From contig CACHQZ010000001.1 in assembly GCA_902582165.1 (NCBI GenBank), positions 124,001-188,000 on the forward strand: a stretch of DNA of 64,000 bases, given 5' to 3'. The translations under genes were made by a program, and so were the position numbers. Positions 20,870 to 30,890 of this stretch are shown piece after piece (position 1 is the stretch's first letter; each line of letters starts with the position of its first letter). The notes below the pieces were generated by a model. That model saw only the letters and a list, made by a program, of their open reading frames with translations, was not told the origin of the DNA and made no database searches. The DNA is from an uncultured Pelagibacteraceae bacterium. GTDB taxonomy: Bacteria > Pseudomonadota > Alphaproteobacteria > Pelagibacterales > Pelagibacteraceae.

Positions 20870-21421
20870 TTAGATTAATTTTTTAAATTTTTTAATTTGA
20901 TTTATTGCAAGGGTTGCAATTAAAATTTTTAGTAACTCTGCTAACAAGAAAGGTTGTGCTCCCAATTTGAATATTGGTTTATCCCAACCTATTAAAGTAC
21001 CTAGCCATAACATCCCTAATACATAAATAAAGCTAGTGGCAAAAACTAATTTAAAAAAATTCTTAAAATAATTATAATCATAATTAAATTTACCTGCTAA
21101 AAATCCAGCGACTACAAAACCTATCAAATAACCCATTGTTGGTCCTGTGAAGTATACTATTCCCATACCTTTTTCTGGAGTTCCTGAAAACACTGGCAAA
21201 CCAATTATACCCTCGAATAAATATAAAGAAATAGTTGCCACACCAAGTTTCCATCCAAAACATATTCCTATTAACAAGACAACTAAAGTTTGCATTGTCA
21301 TAGGCACTGGGTAAAATGGTATTTTAACTTTTGATGATATGGCTAGAAGAATGGAGCCCATTAAGGCGATAAATATATATTTAATTATTTTCGTTTGTTT
21401 TAAACTTTTTACAAATTCCAT
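20870..21421 (-). CDS. bioY: Biotin ECF transporter substrate-binding protein BioY
   Basis: Integral membrane S-component for biotin uptake, 183 residues with about six hydrophobic segments. BioY features include KIPFYPVPMTMQTLVVLL and the GTPEKGMGIVYFTGPTMGYL segment. The energising BioM and BioN subunits are not adjacent; the ABC ATPase upstream on the same strand is not a BioM-type ECF ATPase by length and sequence, so BioY would act alone or with distant partners. Its stop codon is one base from that of convergent regA. This implies dependence on imported biotin if the synthesis genes are missing elsewhere. Confidence 0.93.
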   Translation of the reverse strand: MEFVKSLKQTKIIKYIFIALMGSILLAISSKVKIPFYPVPMTMQTLVVLLIGICFGWKLGVATISLYLFEGIIGLPVFSGTPEKGMGIVYFTGPTMGYLIGFVVAGFLAGKFNYDYNYFKNFFKLVFATSFIYVLGMLWLGTLIGWDKPIFKLGAQPFLLAELLKILIATLAINQIKKFKKLI

Positions 21422-21452
21422 TTAATTAATTTAACTTTTTTTTTATTAAAAT

Positions 21453-22382
21453 CTAGTGTTTTGTTAATTGAACAAAAACATCTTCTAAATCACCATCTTC
21501 TGTCGAAATATCCTCAATTTTGATATTATTTTCATTTAAATAATTGATAATTTCTCCAAAATCGAGTGAGTTTTTTTCATAGGTAACTAATATTGAATTT
21601 TTAGAGTTTATTTTAAAATTTATATCTTTCATCATTAAATTCTTATTTAATTCAATATTTTTAACTTTAAAATTTATTTTTTTAGTTTTAATTCTCTCAA
21701 GTAATTTTTCGGTGGTATCTAACGCAACTAAATTTCCTTTATTGATTATAGCTATTCGATCACACATTTCCTGTGCTTCAATCAGATAGTGTGTGGTTAA
21801 TATTATTGTTACACCTTCTTTATTTAGAGCTTTTACATTTTCCCAAAGATTATTTCTAAGTTCTACATCAACACCAGCTGTAGGCTCATCCAAAATTAAA
21901 ATTGGAGGTTGATGAACCATAGCCTTTGCTATAAGCAATCTTCTCTTCATACCGCCCGATAAGCTTCTGGAGTATGCATTAGCTTTATCTTGAAGAGAAA
22001 CCATCTTTAATATTAAATCAGTGATACGGTTCTCTTTAGAAATACCGTAAAGTCCTGCCTGTAGTTCAAGAAGTTTTTTTGGACTAAAAAAAGCATCTAA
22101 GTTTACTTCTTGGGGTACTATTCCCACAGACGCTCTTACTTGACGAGGATTTTGATCTAAATCGAAACCCCATACATTTACTTTTCCACTAGTTTTAATA
22201 ACTGTGCCTCCCAGAATACTTAAAAAAGTTGTCTTGCCCGCTCCGTTCGGTCCTAATAACCCAAATACCTCACCTTGTCTGACTTCAAAACTTAACTCGT
22301 TTAAAGCTTTATTATGTTTTTTGGTTTTAGGACTAGAATAAACCTTTGTTAGATTTTCAACAGCTAGGGCAAATTTATTCAT
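21453..22382 (-). CDS. ABC transporter ATP-binding protein, ABC-2/export type
   Basis: Nucleotide-binding subunit of an exporter or drug/polysaccharide-type ABC-2 system. Walker A is GPNGAGKTT (from 44), the Q-loop is GIVPQEVNLD, the signature LSGGMKRRLLIAKAM, Walker B ILILDEPTAGVD and the switch His in TTHYL. A C-terminal extension of about 90 residues follows the core, as in YadG/NatA-like proteins. No permease gene is adjacent, so the partner is elsewhere. It lies 31 bp before bioY on the same strand, and only 42 bp separate it from divergent polA. Substrate unknown. Confidence 0.88.
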   Translation of the reverse strand: MNKFALAVENLTKVYSSPKTKKHNKALNELSFEVRQGEVFGLLGPNGAGKTTFLSILGGTVIKTSGKVNVWGFDLDQNPRQVRASVGIVPQEVNLDAFFSPKKLLELQAGLYGISKENRITDLILKMVSLQDKANAYSRSLSGGMKRRLLIAKAMVHQPPILILDEPTAGVDVELRNNLWENVKALNKEGVTIILTTHYLIEAQEMCDRIAIINKGNLVALDTTEKLLERIKTKKINFKVKNIELNKNLMMKDINFKINSKNSILVTYEKNSLDFGEIINYLNENNIKIEDISTEDGDLEDVFVQLTKH

Positions 22383-22424
22383 ACTTTTTTATAATTCATC
22401 AAGATTTCAATGTAATATGTATAT

Positions 22425-25187
22425 ATGAGTTCAATAAAAAAAACAGATCATTTTTATTTGGTAGATGGATCTGGATATATTTTTCGCGCTTATTATGCTC
22501 TTCCACCTCTTTCTAGAAAAAGCGACGGTCTTCCAACTGGAGCGGTAAGTGGTTTCTGTTCAATGCTTTTTAAATTATTAGAGGATGCTAGATCAGACGA
22601 CTCTAAAAATAAACCAACTCATTTTGCGGTAATATTCGACTCAGCAAGAAAAAATTTTAGAAATGAAATTTATAGCGAATATAAAGCTAATCGTGCCGAA
22701 GCACCAGATGACTTAGCTCCTCAGTTTGAATATATAAGAAAATCAGTTGAAGCGTTTAATTTACCGTCTATAGAACTTATTAATTACGAGGCAGATGATT
22801 TGATAGCTACCTACGCAAAAAAAATCATTGAGTCTGGAGCAAAAGTTACAGTAATTTCATCTGATAAAGACCTAATGCAACTAGTCTCCACTAAGATAAG
22901 ATTATTCGATCCTATGAAAAGTAAAGTAATTGGAGAAAAAGAAGTTTTTGAAAAATTTGGGGTTAAACCTAATCAAGTGATAGATGTTCAATCTTTGGCT
23001 GGAGACTCTTCTGACAATATTCCAGGTGTGCCTGGAATAGGAGTCAAAACTGCTGCAGAGCTAATCAATAAATACAAAAACTTAGACACTCTTCTTAAAA
23101 AAGCTTCTGAAATTAAACAAAATAAAAGAAGAGAAACACTTATTGCTAATAAAGATAAAGCATTATTGAGTAAACAACTAGTAATTCTAAAAGATGATGT
23201 CCCAATCAAAAATAAACCAAACGAGTTTTTAATCAAAAAAATCAATAAAGATAAACTTTATAACTTTTTAAGAGAGATGGAATTTAATAGATTATTAAGT
23301 CAAGCTATTAGTTTTTATGGCGAACCTGAAGAAAAAAATTTTAGCCAGGACAAAAAATCAAAGCCGTCAAAAATAAATACAAAACAATATCAAAAAATTA
23401 CAAAAGAAAATGACTTAAATAAATTAATAATTGATTTAAATAAAAAAAGTATTATTTCGGTTGATACTGAAACTTCTTCTCTAGATCCTCAGGAAGCAGA
23501 GTTGATTGGCATTTCTTTAAGCTATGCTGAAAATACTTCTTTTTACATTCCGGTTGGACATAAAAATATAAAAGGCTTGAGTAAAGATTTTGTTGTAAAA
23601 AAACTCAAACCAATTTTAGAAGATCCAAGTATAAAAAAAGTTGGTCAAAATATTAAATACGATTTCATTATACTAAAAAAATATGGAGTAGAATTAAATT
23701 CTGTCGAGGACACAATGTTACTCTCTTATACATTGGATGCAGGAAATAATCGTCACAATATGGATACTTTGTCGGAACTACATCTTAACCATAAAACAAT
23801 TTCTTACAAAGATCTGGTTGGTTCTGGAAAAAAACAATTAAAATTCTCAGAAGTAGATATAGATAAAGCCACAGAGTATGCAGCAGAGGATGCTGACGTG
23901 ACTTTAAGATTATATGAAATTTTGTCAGAAAGAGTTTCAGACGAAAAGCTTAGTCAAATTTACGAAGCTTTTGAAAAACCAATGATTAAGATATTATCTA
24001 AACTAGAGACTTATGGAATAAAAGTAGACGATAACTACCTAAAAGAACTATCAAAAAAATTTGAAAAAAGATTAGAAAAAATAGAAAAAGAAATTTTTAA
24101 AATTTCAGGAAAAGAATTTAACATTGGGTCGCCTAAACAACTTGGTGAAATAATTTACAACGAATTAAAAATAGCAAAATTGAAAAAAACTAAAAAAGGT
24201 AGTTTAGCCACTAGTGCTAAAATATTAGAGGATCTCGCCTTAACTGGTCAAAAATTTCCTAATTTAATATTAGAGTGGAGACAAGTATCTAAACTTAAAA
24301 GTACCTATACTGATGCCCTTCAAGACCATATTAATAAAGATACCAAAAGAGTTCATACATCATTTCTTTTAGCAGCGACTAACACTGGTAGATTAGCTTC
24401 AAGTGATCCAAACTTACAAAATATACCAATTAAAACTTCAGACGGAAAAGAAATTAGAAAAGCTTTTATAGCTGAAAAAAATAATGTTCTTATTTCTGCT
24501 GATTACAATCAAATAGAGATGAGGATACTTGCTGATATGGCTGACGTTAAAGAGCTAAAAAAAGCATTCAAACAAAATCAAGACATTCACAAACTTACTG
24601 CCAGTCAAGTTTTTGGCGTGCCGATTAATAAAATTTCTGAAGATCAAAGAAGGAAAGCAAAAGCAATAAACTTTGGTATCATATACGGTATAACTCAATA
24701 TGGTTTGGCTAAGCAAATATCAGTTTCAAATGAAGAGGCACAAGAATTTATTAACTCTTATTTTAGAAAATTTCCTGAAATAAAGGATTATATGAACTCC
24801 ACAATTAAAAGCTGTAGAAAACTTGGTTACGTATCAAATATTTTTGGAAGAAGAATTCATTTGAGAGGTATAAATGATAAAAACTTTAGTGTGCGAAGTT
24901 TTCAAGAAAGAGCGGCAATTAATGCTCCTATCCAAGGTTCTGCCGCTGATATAATTAGATTAGCAATGATCAAAATTGATAATATTCTAGAAGAAAAAAA
25001 AATAGCTAAAATGTTACTTCAAATACACGATGAATTAATATTTGAATGTTTAAAAAAAGATGAAAATAATGTTAAGAAATTAATTCAAAATGCTATGGTT
25101 TCAGTATCAAGCTCTGAATACCATAAATTTTCAATACCCTTAGAGGTAGGAGTAAACTCAGGGAATAATTGGGGAGAGGCTCATTAA
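22425..25187 (+). CDS. polA: DNA polymerase I
   Basis: Three-domain repair and Okazaki-processing polymerase, 920 residues. The N-terminal 5'-nuclease domain has YIFRAYYALPPLS, YEADDLIATYA, SSDKDLMQLV and the helix-hairpin-helix GVPGIGVKTAAELI. The 3'-5' proofreading domain keeps its catalytic residues (Asp347 and Glu349 in VDTETSSLD, GQNIKYD, AAEDADVT), so proofreading is probably active. The polymerase domain has motif A SADYNQIEMR (Asp693), the O-helix RRKAKAINFGIIYG and motif C His868-Asp869-Glu870. Divergent from the ABC gene. Confidence 0.98.
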   Translation: MSSIKKTDHFYLVDGSGYIFRAYYALPPLSRKSDGLPTGAVSGFCSMLFKLLEDARSDDSKNKPTHFAVIFDSARKNFRNEIYSEYKANRAEAPDDLAPQFEYIRKSVEAFNLPSIELINYEADDLIATYAKKIIESGAKVTVISSDKDLMQLVSTKIRLFDPMKSKVIGEKEVFEKFGVKPNQVIDVQSLAGDSSDNIPGVPGIGVKTAAELINKYKNLDTLLKKASEIKQNKRRETLIANKDKALLSKQLVILKDDVPIKNKPNEFLIKKINKDKLYNFLREMEFNRLLSQAISFYGEPEEKNFSQDKKSKPSKINTKQYQKITKENDLNKLIIDLNKKSIISVDTETSSLDPQEAELIGISLSYAENTSFYIPVGHKNIKGLSKDFVVKKLKPILEDPSIKKVGQNIKYDFIILKKYGVELNSVEDTMLLSYTLDAGNNRHNMDTLSELHLNHKTISYKDLVGSGKKQLKFSEVDIDKATEYAAEDADVTLRLYEILSERVSDEKLSQIYEAFEKPMIKILSKLETYGIKVDDNYLKELSKKFEKRLEKIEKEIFKISGKEFNIGSPKQLGEIIYNELKIAKLKKTKKGSLATSAKILEDLALTGQKFPNLILEWRQVSKLKSTYTDALQDHINKDTKRVHTSFLLAATNTGRLASSDPNLQNIPIKTSDGKEIRKAFIAEKNNVLISADYNQIEMRILADMADVKELKKAFKQNQDIHKLTASQVFGVPINKISEDQRRKAKAINFGIIYGITQYGLAKQISVSNEEAQEFINSYFRKFPEIKDYMNSTIKSCRKLGYVSNIFGRRIHLRGINDKNFSVRSFQERAAINAPIQGSAADIIRLAMIKIDNILEEKKIAKMLLQIHDELIFECLKKDENNVKKLIQNAMVSVSSSEYHKFSIPLEVGVNSGNNWGEAH

Positions 25188-25225
25188 CGCCTAAATTTTG
25201 ACATTAAGATTATGAATATAAAATT

Positions 25226-25924
25226 ATGGCACATACAATTGCATTAGTAGATGATGATAGAAATATTCTGACTGGAATAAGCATGGCACTTGAACGAGAA
25301 GGTTTTAAAGTGCAAACTTACATAGATGGGGAGACTGCTTTAATTGGTTTGACAAGAAATCCTCCAGACTTAGCTGTTTTAGATATAAAAATGCCAAGAA
25401 TGGACGGAGAAGAACTTTTAAAAAAATTAAAAAAGAAAATGTCTATACCAATTATATTTTTAACATCAAAAGATGAAGAAGTAGACGAATTACTCGGGTT
25501 AAAACTTGGCGCAGATGATTTTGTTAAAAAGTCGGGGGGATTTTCTACTAAGGTGCTCATTGAGAGAATTAGAGTACAACTCAGAAAAAAGTCAAATGTT
25601 GTAGATGATACAAAAAACATCATCAGCCATGGAAAGCTTAAGCTAGATCCAGCTCAGCTAGAATGCGAATGGAATGGTAAGCCCTTACCAGATAAGTTAA
25701 CCACTACAGAATTTCTAATTGTTAAGGAATTAGCAAAAAGACCAGGTGTTATTAAAGAAAGAGCTCATTTAATGGACATAGCATATAAAGAAAATACTGA
25801 AATCGAGGACAGAACTATAGACAGTCACGTTAAAAGAATAAGAAAAAAGTTTAAAAAAGTTGACGAAAAATTTTCGGCAATTGAAACTAGATACGGAAGT
25901 GGGTATAGATGGAATGTTAGTTAA
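25226..25924 (+). CDS. chvI: Two-component response regulator ChvI
   Basis: OmpR-family regulator, 232 residues. The receiver has the acidic pair in ALVDDDRN, phosphoacceptor Asp53 in VLDIKMPRMDG and the signalling Lys in GADDFVKKSGG. The C-terminal winged helix ends with RTIDSHVKRIRKKF and IETRYGSGYRW. The sequence most resembles ChvI, partner of ChvG, which in alphaproteobacteria responds to envelope or acid stress. The stop overlaps the chvG start by one base. Confidence 0.9.
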   Translation: MAHTIALVDDDRNILTGISMALEREGFKVQTYIDGETALIGLTRNPPDLAVLDIKMPRMDGEELLKKLKKKMSIPIIFLTSKDEEVDELLGLKLGADDFVKKSGGFSTKVLIERIRVQLRKKSNVVDDTKNIISHGKLKLDPAQLECEWNGKPLPDKLTTTEFLIVKELAKRPGVIKERAHLMDIAYKENTEIEDRTIDSHVKRIRKKFKKVDEKFSAIETRYGSGYRWNVS

Positions 25925-27444
25925 TGAGACAAAAAAAAACAGCTTCAATTTTAAAAAAATTTTTATTATTTAATTTAACAACATTTTCTATTTTAGGTTT
26001 ATTTACAATATTTTATCTCAAAGCCATTCAGCCAAATTTAGTTAAAGAGAGAGCAATTAACCATAAAAATATTATAAATAATACAATCGATCATTTTGAA
26101 AGATTGGATGTTGATTATAGTGATGATGGCATCAGAACATTTTTACTTTCAACAAGATTTTTATTTCAGAGTTTAGATAGAGTACAATTTTATGACTCTG
26201 ACGGGCAATTAATTGGAGATACGAATATTTTAGACTTAGATCAAAGTGTTTTTTCAAGATCTGATATGATAATCGAAGAGACTATTGATGGTAAACCAGC
26301 AACAAACAAATTTTCATCAAAAAAGTCAAATAAAGAATCTGATTATTCAATCAAAGAAATTTTAAAAGATTACAAAAAAGAGCCACTAACAATATCAGAA
26401 ATTAATAAAAATGATTTTCTTGTAAAAACTTTGAGCGAAATAAATCTACAAGGAAAAAGTATTGGCTATATTTTAGTTTCGGAACAGGCTAATGACATTG
26501 TTAATGCTGTAAAGGAAAGAAAAGATTTTATTATTCGTACAGTATTTGCTGTAGCACTTGTTATTCTAATTTTTTCTCTATTCCTAAACAAATACATACT
26601 TGAGCCAGTAGGCTTACTTGTAAAATATAGTGACTCAATAAAAAATAAATCTACAGAAAACATAAACATAAAAAAAGTATTTGTTAGAGATGATGAAATA
26701 GGCAAGCTTACTTTATCTATTGATGAAATGACAAAGGAACTTCAGTATAGAACAAATAGAGCAGAAACTTTTTCTAATGATCTTGCACATGAGATCAGAA
26801 ATCCATTAGCATCCTTAAAAAGTGCATCTGAATTATTAGATAAAACAACTGAAAAAAATGAAAGTGAAAAACTTTTAAAAATAATTAATCATGATGTTGA
26901 GAGAATTGAGAGATTAATTACTGATTATTCTCAAATGTTAAAAGACGAGGCCTCTTTATCTAGAGAAAAAATGAGTAGGATTGATTTAATTGAAGTTATT
27001 CACAATGTTGTAGATGATTTTAAACAGGATTTGACCAATCAAAATAAAAAAATTGAGATAAAAATAAAAGAAAAGATAAGTTCAAAAAACGGAAAATACA
27101 TTCTAGGCATTGAAAACAGATTAGAACAGGTGATAGCAAATCTTTTAGATAATTCTATTTCTTTTAGCCAAGATAATCAAAAGATTGAAATAAGCGTAGA
27201 AGAGACCACTAAAAATCTTGTCATGAAAGTGAAAGATGAGGGACCAGGCTTCTCAGAGACCTCACCTCAAAAAATCTTTAAACGTTTCTACAGCAATAGA
27301 CCAAAAAGTTTTGGAAAACACTCAGGGCTGGGTCTTAATATTGTTAAAAATATTGTTGAACTACACAAAGGTACAATTGCAGCGTCAAATAGACTAAATA
27401 CGAAGGGTGCTCAAGTTGAAGTATTGCTACCTAAATTTTCTTAG
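25924..27444 (+). CDS. chvG: Sensor histidine kinase ChvG
   Basis: Inner-membrane kinase of the ChvG/ChvI system, 506 residues. TM1 is about 13-33 and TM2 about 204-224, enclosing a periplasmic sensor of roughly 170 residues. A HAMP segment follows, then the H-box FSNDLAHEIRNPLAS with His289, and the ATPase boxes LLDNSISFS, DEGPGFS and GLGLNIVKNIV. It is translationally coupled to chvI. In many relatives hprK and PTS genes follow chvG; here ahcY follows directly after 48 bp. Confidence 0.9.
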   Translation: MRQKKTASILKKFLLFNLTTFSILGLFTIFYLKAIQPNLVKERAINHKNIINNTIDHFERLDVDYSDDGIRTFLLSTRFLFQSLDRVQFYDSDGQLIGDTNILDLDQSVFSRSDMIIEETIDGKPATNKFSSKKSNKESDYSIKEILKDYKKEPLTISEINKNDFLVKTLSEINLQGKSIGYILVSEQANDIVNAVKERKDFIIRTVFAVALVILIFSLFLNKYILEPVGLLVKYSDSIKNKSTENINIKKVFVRDDEIGKLTLSIDEMTKELQYRTNRAETFSNDLAHEIRNPLASLKSASELLDKTTEKNESEKLLKIINHDVERIERLITDYSQMLKDEASLSREKMSRIDLIEVIHNVVDDFKQDLTNQNKKIEIKIKEKISSKNGKYILGIENRLEQVIANLLDNSISFSQDNQKIEISVEETTKNLVMKVKDEGPGFSETSPQKIFKRFYSNRPKSFGKHSGLGLNIVKNIVELHKGTIAASNRLNTKGAQVEVLLPKFS

Positions 27445-27492
27445 TGTTCGTTCTTGATAAGATAGGCTTATGTTGATAATAACAAACTCAAA

Positions 27493-28782
27493 ATGACACA
27501 AGATTATAAAGTAAAAGATATAAGTCTAGCTGATTTTGGCAGGAAAGAAATTTCTATAGCAGAGTCAGAGATGCCAGGTTTAATGGCACTTAGAAAAGAG
27601 TATAAAGGGAAATTACCCCTTAAAGGCGCAAAGATTTTAGGTTGTTTGCATATGACAATTCAAACTGCAGTTCTCATTGAGACTTTGGTCGACCTAGGTG
27701 CAGAGGTGAGATGGTCTTCGTGTAATATTTTTTCAACTCAAGATCATGCAGCGGCAGCTATTGCTAAAGCAGGAATACCAGTTTTTGCTTGGAAAGGCGA
27801 AACCGAGGATGAGTATTGGTGGTGTGTAAAACAAACGATAGAGGGAAAAAAAGATTGGAAACCCAACATGATTTTAGATGATGGAGGAGATTTAACAGGT
27901 CTAATGCATAAGGAATATAAAGATATGTTAAAGAGTGTTAAGGGAATTTCAGAAGAAACAACAACAGGAGTGTTAGCGCTTAAAAAAATGGAATCAAATA
28001 AACAATTAATGGTTCCTGCATTCAATGTTAACGACTCAGTTACAAAATCAAAATTTGATAACTTATATGGATGCAGAGAAAGTTTAGTTGATGGAATTAA
28101 AAGAGCTACAGATGTGATGATGTCAGGAAAAGTAGCGGTCGTTGCCGGATTTGGAGATGTTGGTAAAGGAAGCGCAGCCTCCTTACGTCAAGCAGGTGCA
28201 AGAGTAATGGTAACAGAAACAGATCCAATTTGTGCATTACAAGCAGCGATGGAAGGTTATGAAGTAGTTTTAATGGAGGATGCAATCAAAGACGCCGATA
28301 TTGTTGTAACTGCTACCGGTAATAAAGATATAGTAACCGCAGATCATATGAGAAATATGAAAGATAGAGCTATCTTGTGTAACATTGGACATTTTGATAA
28401 CGAAATTCAGGTTGAAGCTTTGAAAAACTATAAATGGGATGAAATAAAACCTCAAGTTCATGAAATAGAGTTACCGAGTAAAAAAAGAATTATTTTACTA
28501 GCAGAAGGAAGACTCGTTAATCTTGGATGTGCAACAGGTCACCCTAGTTTTGTTATGAGCGCATCATTCACAAATCAAGTCATAGCACAAATAGAACTCT
28601 GGAATAATTCAGATAAATATGAAAATAAAGTTTATGTATTACCAAAACATTTAGATGAAAAAGTTGCAATGTTACATTTAGAAAAAGTTGGTGCAAAATT
28701 AACTAAAATGTCAAAAGACCAAGCGGATTATATTAGCGTTAAACCATCAGGACCATTTAAACCAGATACTTACCGCTACTAA
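27493..28782 (+). CDS. ahcY: Adenosylhomocysteinase
   Basis: Hydrolyses S-adenosylhomocysteine to adenosine and homocysteine, relieving product inhibition of methyltransferases. The N-terminal catalytic domain has [18 protein letters not shown] and [15 protein letters not shown]; the NAD-binding site has [14 protein letters not shown]; the C-terminal tail PFKPDTYRY supplies the conserved Lys and Tyr that close the NAD site. Length 429. The upstream gap of 48 bp is too short for a known SAH riboswitch, and I see none. Confidence 0.98.
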   Translation: MTQDYKVKDISLADFGRKEISIAESEMPGLMALRKEYKGKLPLKGAKILGCLHMTIQTAVLIETLVDLGAEVRWSSCNIFSTQDHAAAAIAKAGIPVFAWKGETEDEYWWCVKQTIEGKKDWKPNMILDDGGDLTGLMHKEYKDMLKSVKGISEETTTGVLALKKMESNKQLMVPAFNVNDSVTKSKFDNLYGCRESLVDGIKRATDVMMSGKVAVVAGFGDVGKGSAASLRQAGARVMVTETDPICALQAAMEGYEVVLMEDAIKDADIVVTATGNKDIVTADHMRNMKDRAILCNIGHFDNEIQVEALKNYKWDEIKPQVHEIELPSKKRIILLAEGRLVNLGCATGHPSFVMSASFTNQVIAQIELWNNSDKYENKVYVLPKHLDEKVAMLHLEKVGAKLTKMSKDQADYISVKPSGPFKPDTYRY

Positions 28783-28793
28783 AACAGTAGCTA

Positions 28794-29243
28794 ATGATTG
28801 TTAAATCCTTAGAACATTTAAATTCTTTGTCAAAAAAAATTGCAGACAAAATAACTAAAAACGATTGTATTTTTTTAACTGGTGAAATCGGAGTAGGAAA
28901 AACTACCCTTACAAGATATTTGATTAATTATTTACAAAAAAAAAATGGAGAAAAAATTACAGAAGTTCTTAGCCCTACTTTTAACCTACTTTATGAATAT
29001 GACTTAAAAAGAATTAAGATTATGCATTATGATCTTTACAGAATAAGAGACGAAAAAGAATTAAAACAATTAGGTATTTTTTTAGATAAGCAAGATACTA
29101 TTAAGATTATTGAATGGCCTCAGCTCATTAATATTCCATTATCTGATAAGTTAGAAATACATTTAGATTATGTTAAAAATGAAAAAGAGAGAGAGATAAA
29201 ATTTATAGGCTCAGGTAAATGGAAAAATTTAAATGAATTATAA
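28794..29243 (+). CDS. tsaE: tRNA threonylcarbamoyladenosine ATPase TsaE
   Basis: P-loop ATPase that supports TsaBD in making the t6A modification at tRNA position 37. Walker A is GEIGVGKTT (30-38), and the family sequences SPTFNLLYEYD, HYDLYRI and IIEWPQ follow. Length 149. It lies 11 bp after ahcY and overlaps the next gene by 11 bp. The arrangement tsaE, amgK-like, murU-like is common in alphaproteobacteria. Confidence 0.95.
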   Translation: MIVKSLEHLNSLSKKIADKITKNDCIFLTGEIGVGKTTLTRYLINYLQKKNGEKITEVLSPTFNLLYEYDLKRIKIMHYDLYRIRDEKELKQLGIFLDKQDTIKIIEWPQLINIPLSDKLEIHLDYVKNEKEREIKFIGSGKWKNLNEL

Positions 29244-30195
29244 ACTAAAAAAAATTTCAGGGGACGCATCATTTAGAGAATTTTATAGATTGCAAAAAGG
29301 AAAGAATACATCAATTATAATTCAGGCAAAAAAAGAAAAATTTAAAAATTTAATCACCTATATTGCTGTTAACAAAATTTTAGCAAAATACAAAATATAC
29401 GCACCAAAGTTGATAACTAATCATTATGAGTATAATATTATTGAAATTACTGATTTGGGACAAAAGTCTTTTTACGACTCCATTATTAAAAAAAAAAATA
29501 AATTTAACGATTACAAAGATCTTATTAAGATTATTATAAAATTACAAAATGTTAAGGTACAGCGAAATTATCATTTAGGGAAATTCAAAATTAGTTTTCA
29601 AAATTATTCAATTAAAAATCTTCATAAAGAATCTGATTTATTTTTTGATTGGTACTTAAAGTATTGTTTTAAAAGTTCAAATCTAAAAAAGATTAAAAAT
29701 ATTCTTAAAAAAGAATTGACAAAAATATATAAAAAACTTTATTTTCAAAATAATACTTTTGTACATAGAGATTTTCATGCATCAAATATAATGGTTAATA
29801 AAAATAAACTTGGTTTGATTGATAGTCAGGACGCGATAATTGGAAATCCATTATACGATGTTGCCTCATTAATTGATGATGTAAGAATAAAACTGCCCTC
29901 AAATTTACAAGAGAGATTATTGAATTTTTATTATTACAGATCAAAATTAAAAAAAGAGGAATACAAAAATTTAAAAAATGATTTTGAAATATTATCAGTT
30001 CAAAGAAATTTAAAAATTCTTGGGATATTCGTTAGACTTTTTAAAAGAGATGGTAAACCTAATTATCTAAAATATTTACCTTATACTTGGAGTTTAATTG
30101 AAAGACGTCTTAAAAATCCTGTTTTCAAGAACCTGAATTTATTATTTAAAAAACATTTAAACATTCAAAAATTGAAAAAAATAAACAATTTATGA
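29233..30195 (+). CDS. amgK: AmgK-like sugar kinase (aminoglycoside phosphotransferase fold)
   Basis: Predicted anomeric kinase for N-acetylmuramate/N-acetylglucosamine in cell-wall recycling. The N-terminus ISGDASFREFYRL is typical of AmgK; the kinase catalytic loop is FVHRDFHASNIMV (Asp180, Asn185), followed by the metal-binding LIDSQDAIIGNPLYDVASLI. Length 320. It overlaps tsaE by 11 bp and the nucleotidyltransferase gene by 4 bp, matching the AmgK-MurU pair of the recycling route that bypasses de novo UDP-MurNAc synthesis. Substrate is inferred from the pair, not from the sequence. Confidence 0.8.
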   Translation: MNYKLKKISGDASFREFYRLQKGKNTSIIIQAKKEKFKNLITYIAVNKILAKYKIYAPKLITNHYEYNIIEITDLGQKSFYDSIIKKKNKFNDYKDLIKIIIKLQNVKVQRNYHLGKFKISFQNYSIKNLHKESDLFFDWYLKYCFKSSNLKKIKNILKKELTKIYKKLYFQNNTFVHRDFHASNIMVNKNKLGLIDSQDAIIGNPLYDVASLIDDVRIKLPSNLQERLLNFYYYRSKLKKEEYKNLKNDFEILSVQRNLKILGIFVRLFKRDGKPNYLKYLPYTWSLIERRLKNPVFKNLNLLFKKHLNIQKLKKINNL

Positions 30196-30890
30196 AAATA
30201 AAACATGGGATGATATTGGCTGCAGGCTTAGGAAAAAGAATGAAACCATTTACTAATAAAAAACCAAAACCATTATTAGAAATAGGAGGCAGCACTCTCC
30301 TTGAGAGGGCAATTAATCTTTTAATCAATCATGGTGTAGAAGAAATAATTGTTAATATTCATCATCTTGCTAATCAAATAGAAAAATTTATCTTAGATTT
30401 TAAATCAGAAGTTAAAATTAGCGTATCAAATGAAAAAGATTTATTACTAGATACTGGTGGTGGAGTGAAAAAGGGAACAAAAAAATTTAAGGATAATCCC
30501 TTTTTTGTAATTAATCCGGATACCCTTTGGAGTAATAAATATTCTGAAGAAGTACAATCTTTAGAAAAAGTATATTACACCAATAAAAGACCGTGTTTAC
30601 TACTAGTTAAAAAAGAATTGTCTTTGGATAATTCTTTCAAGGGTGACTTTAATTTAAATAATAATTTAATTTCTAAAGATGAGCATAATCAATTTATTTT
30701 CACTGGTCTACAAATAATGACAAATGATCATTTAAACTTTTTTAAAAAAAATATTTTTTCTATGAATGAAGTTTGGACAAAATTAATAAGTGAAAATAAT
30801 CTTGGAGGATTGGAAAGTAATCAAAAATTTTATCATTTAAATACTTTAAAAATGTTTAAAAAAATATCTTCTTTAAGTCCTATTGATTAA
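30192..30890 (+). CDS. murU: MurU-like nucleotidyltransferase
   Basis: Sugar-1-phosphate nucleotidyltransferase, predicted to form UDP-MurNAc from MurNAc-1-phosphate. The nucleotide-binding signature is ILAAGLGKRMKPFTNKKPKP, followed by LLEIGG, DTGGGVKKG and the metal Asp in VINPDTLW. Length 232. It is coupled to the AmgK-like gene by a 4-bp overlap. In related genomes addB and addA follow; here the convergent gpmA overlaps its 3' end by 11 bp. Confidence 0.82.
   Translation: MKIKHGMILAAGLGKRMKPFTNKKPKPLLEIGGSTLLERAINLLINHGVEEIIVNIHHLANQIEKFILDFKSEVKISVSNEKDLLLDTGGGVKKGTKKFKDNPFFVINPDTLWSNKYSEEVQSLEKVYYTNKRPCLLLVKKELSLDNSFKGDFNLNNNLISKDEHNQFIFTGLQIMTNDHLNFFKKNIFSMNEVWTKLISENNLGGLESNQKFYHLNTLKMFKKISSLSPID

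Noticed and set aside
27445-27492. SAH or SAM riboswitch upstream of ahcY
   Set aside because: Only 48 bp available; a weak ATAAG/CTTAT stem is visible but no known riboswitch core.
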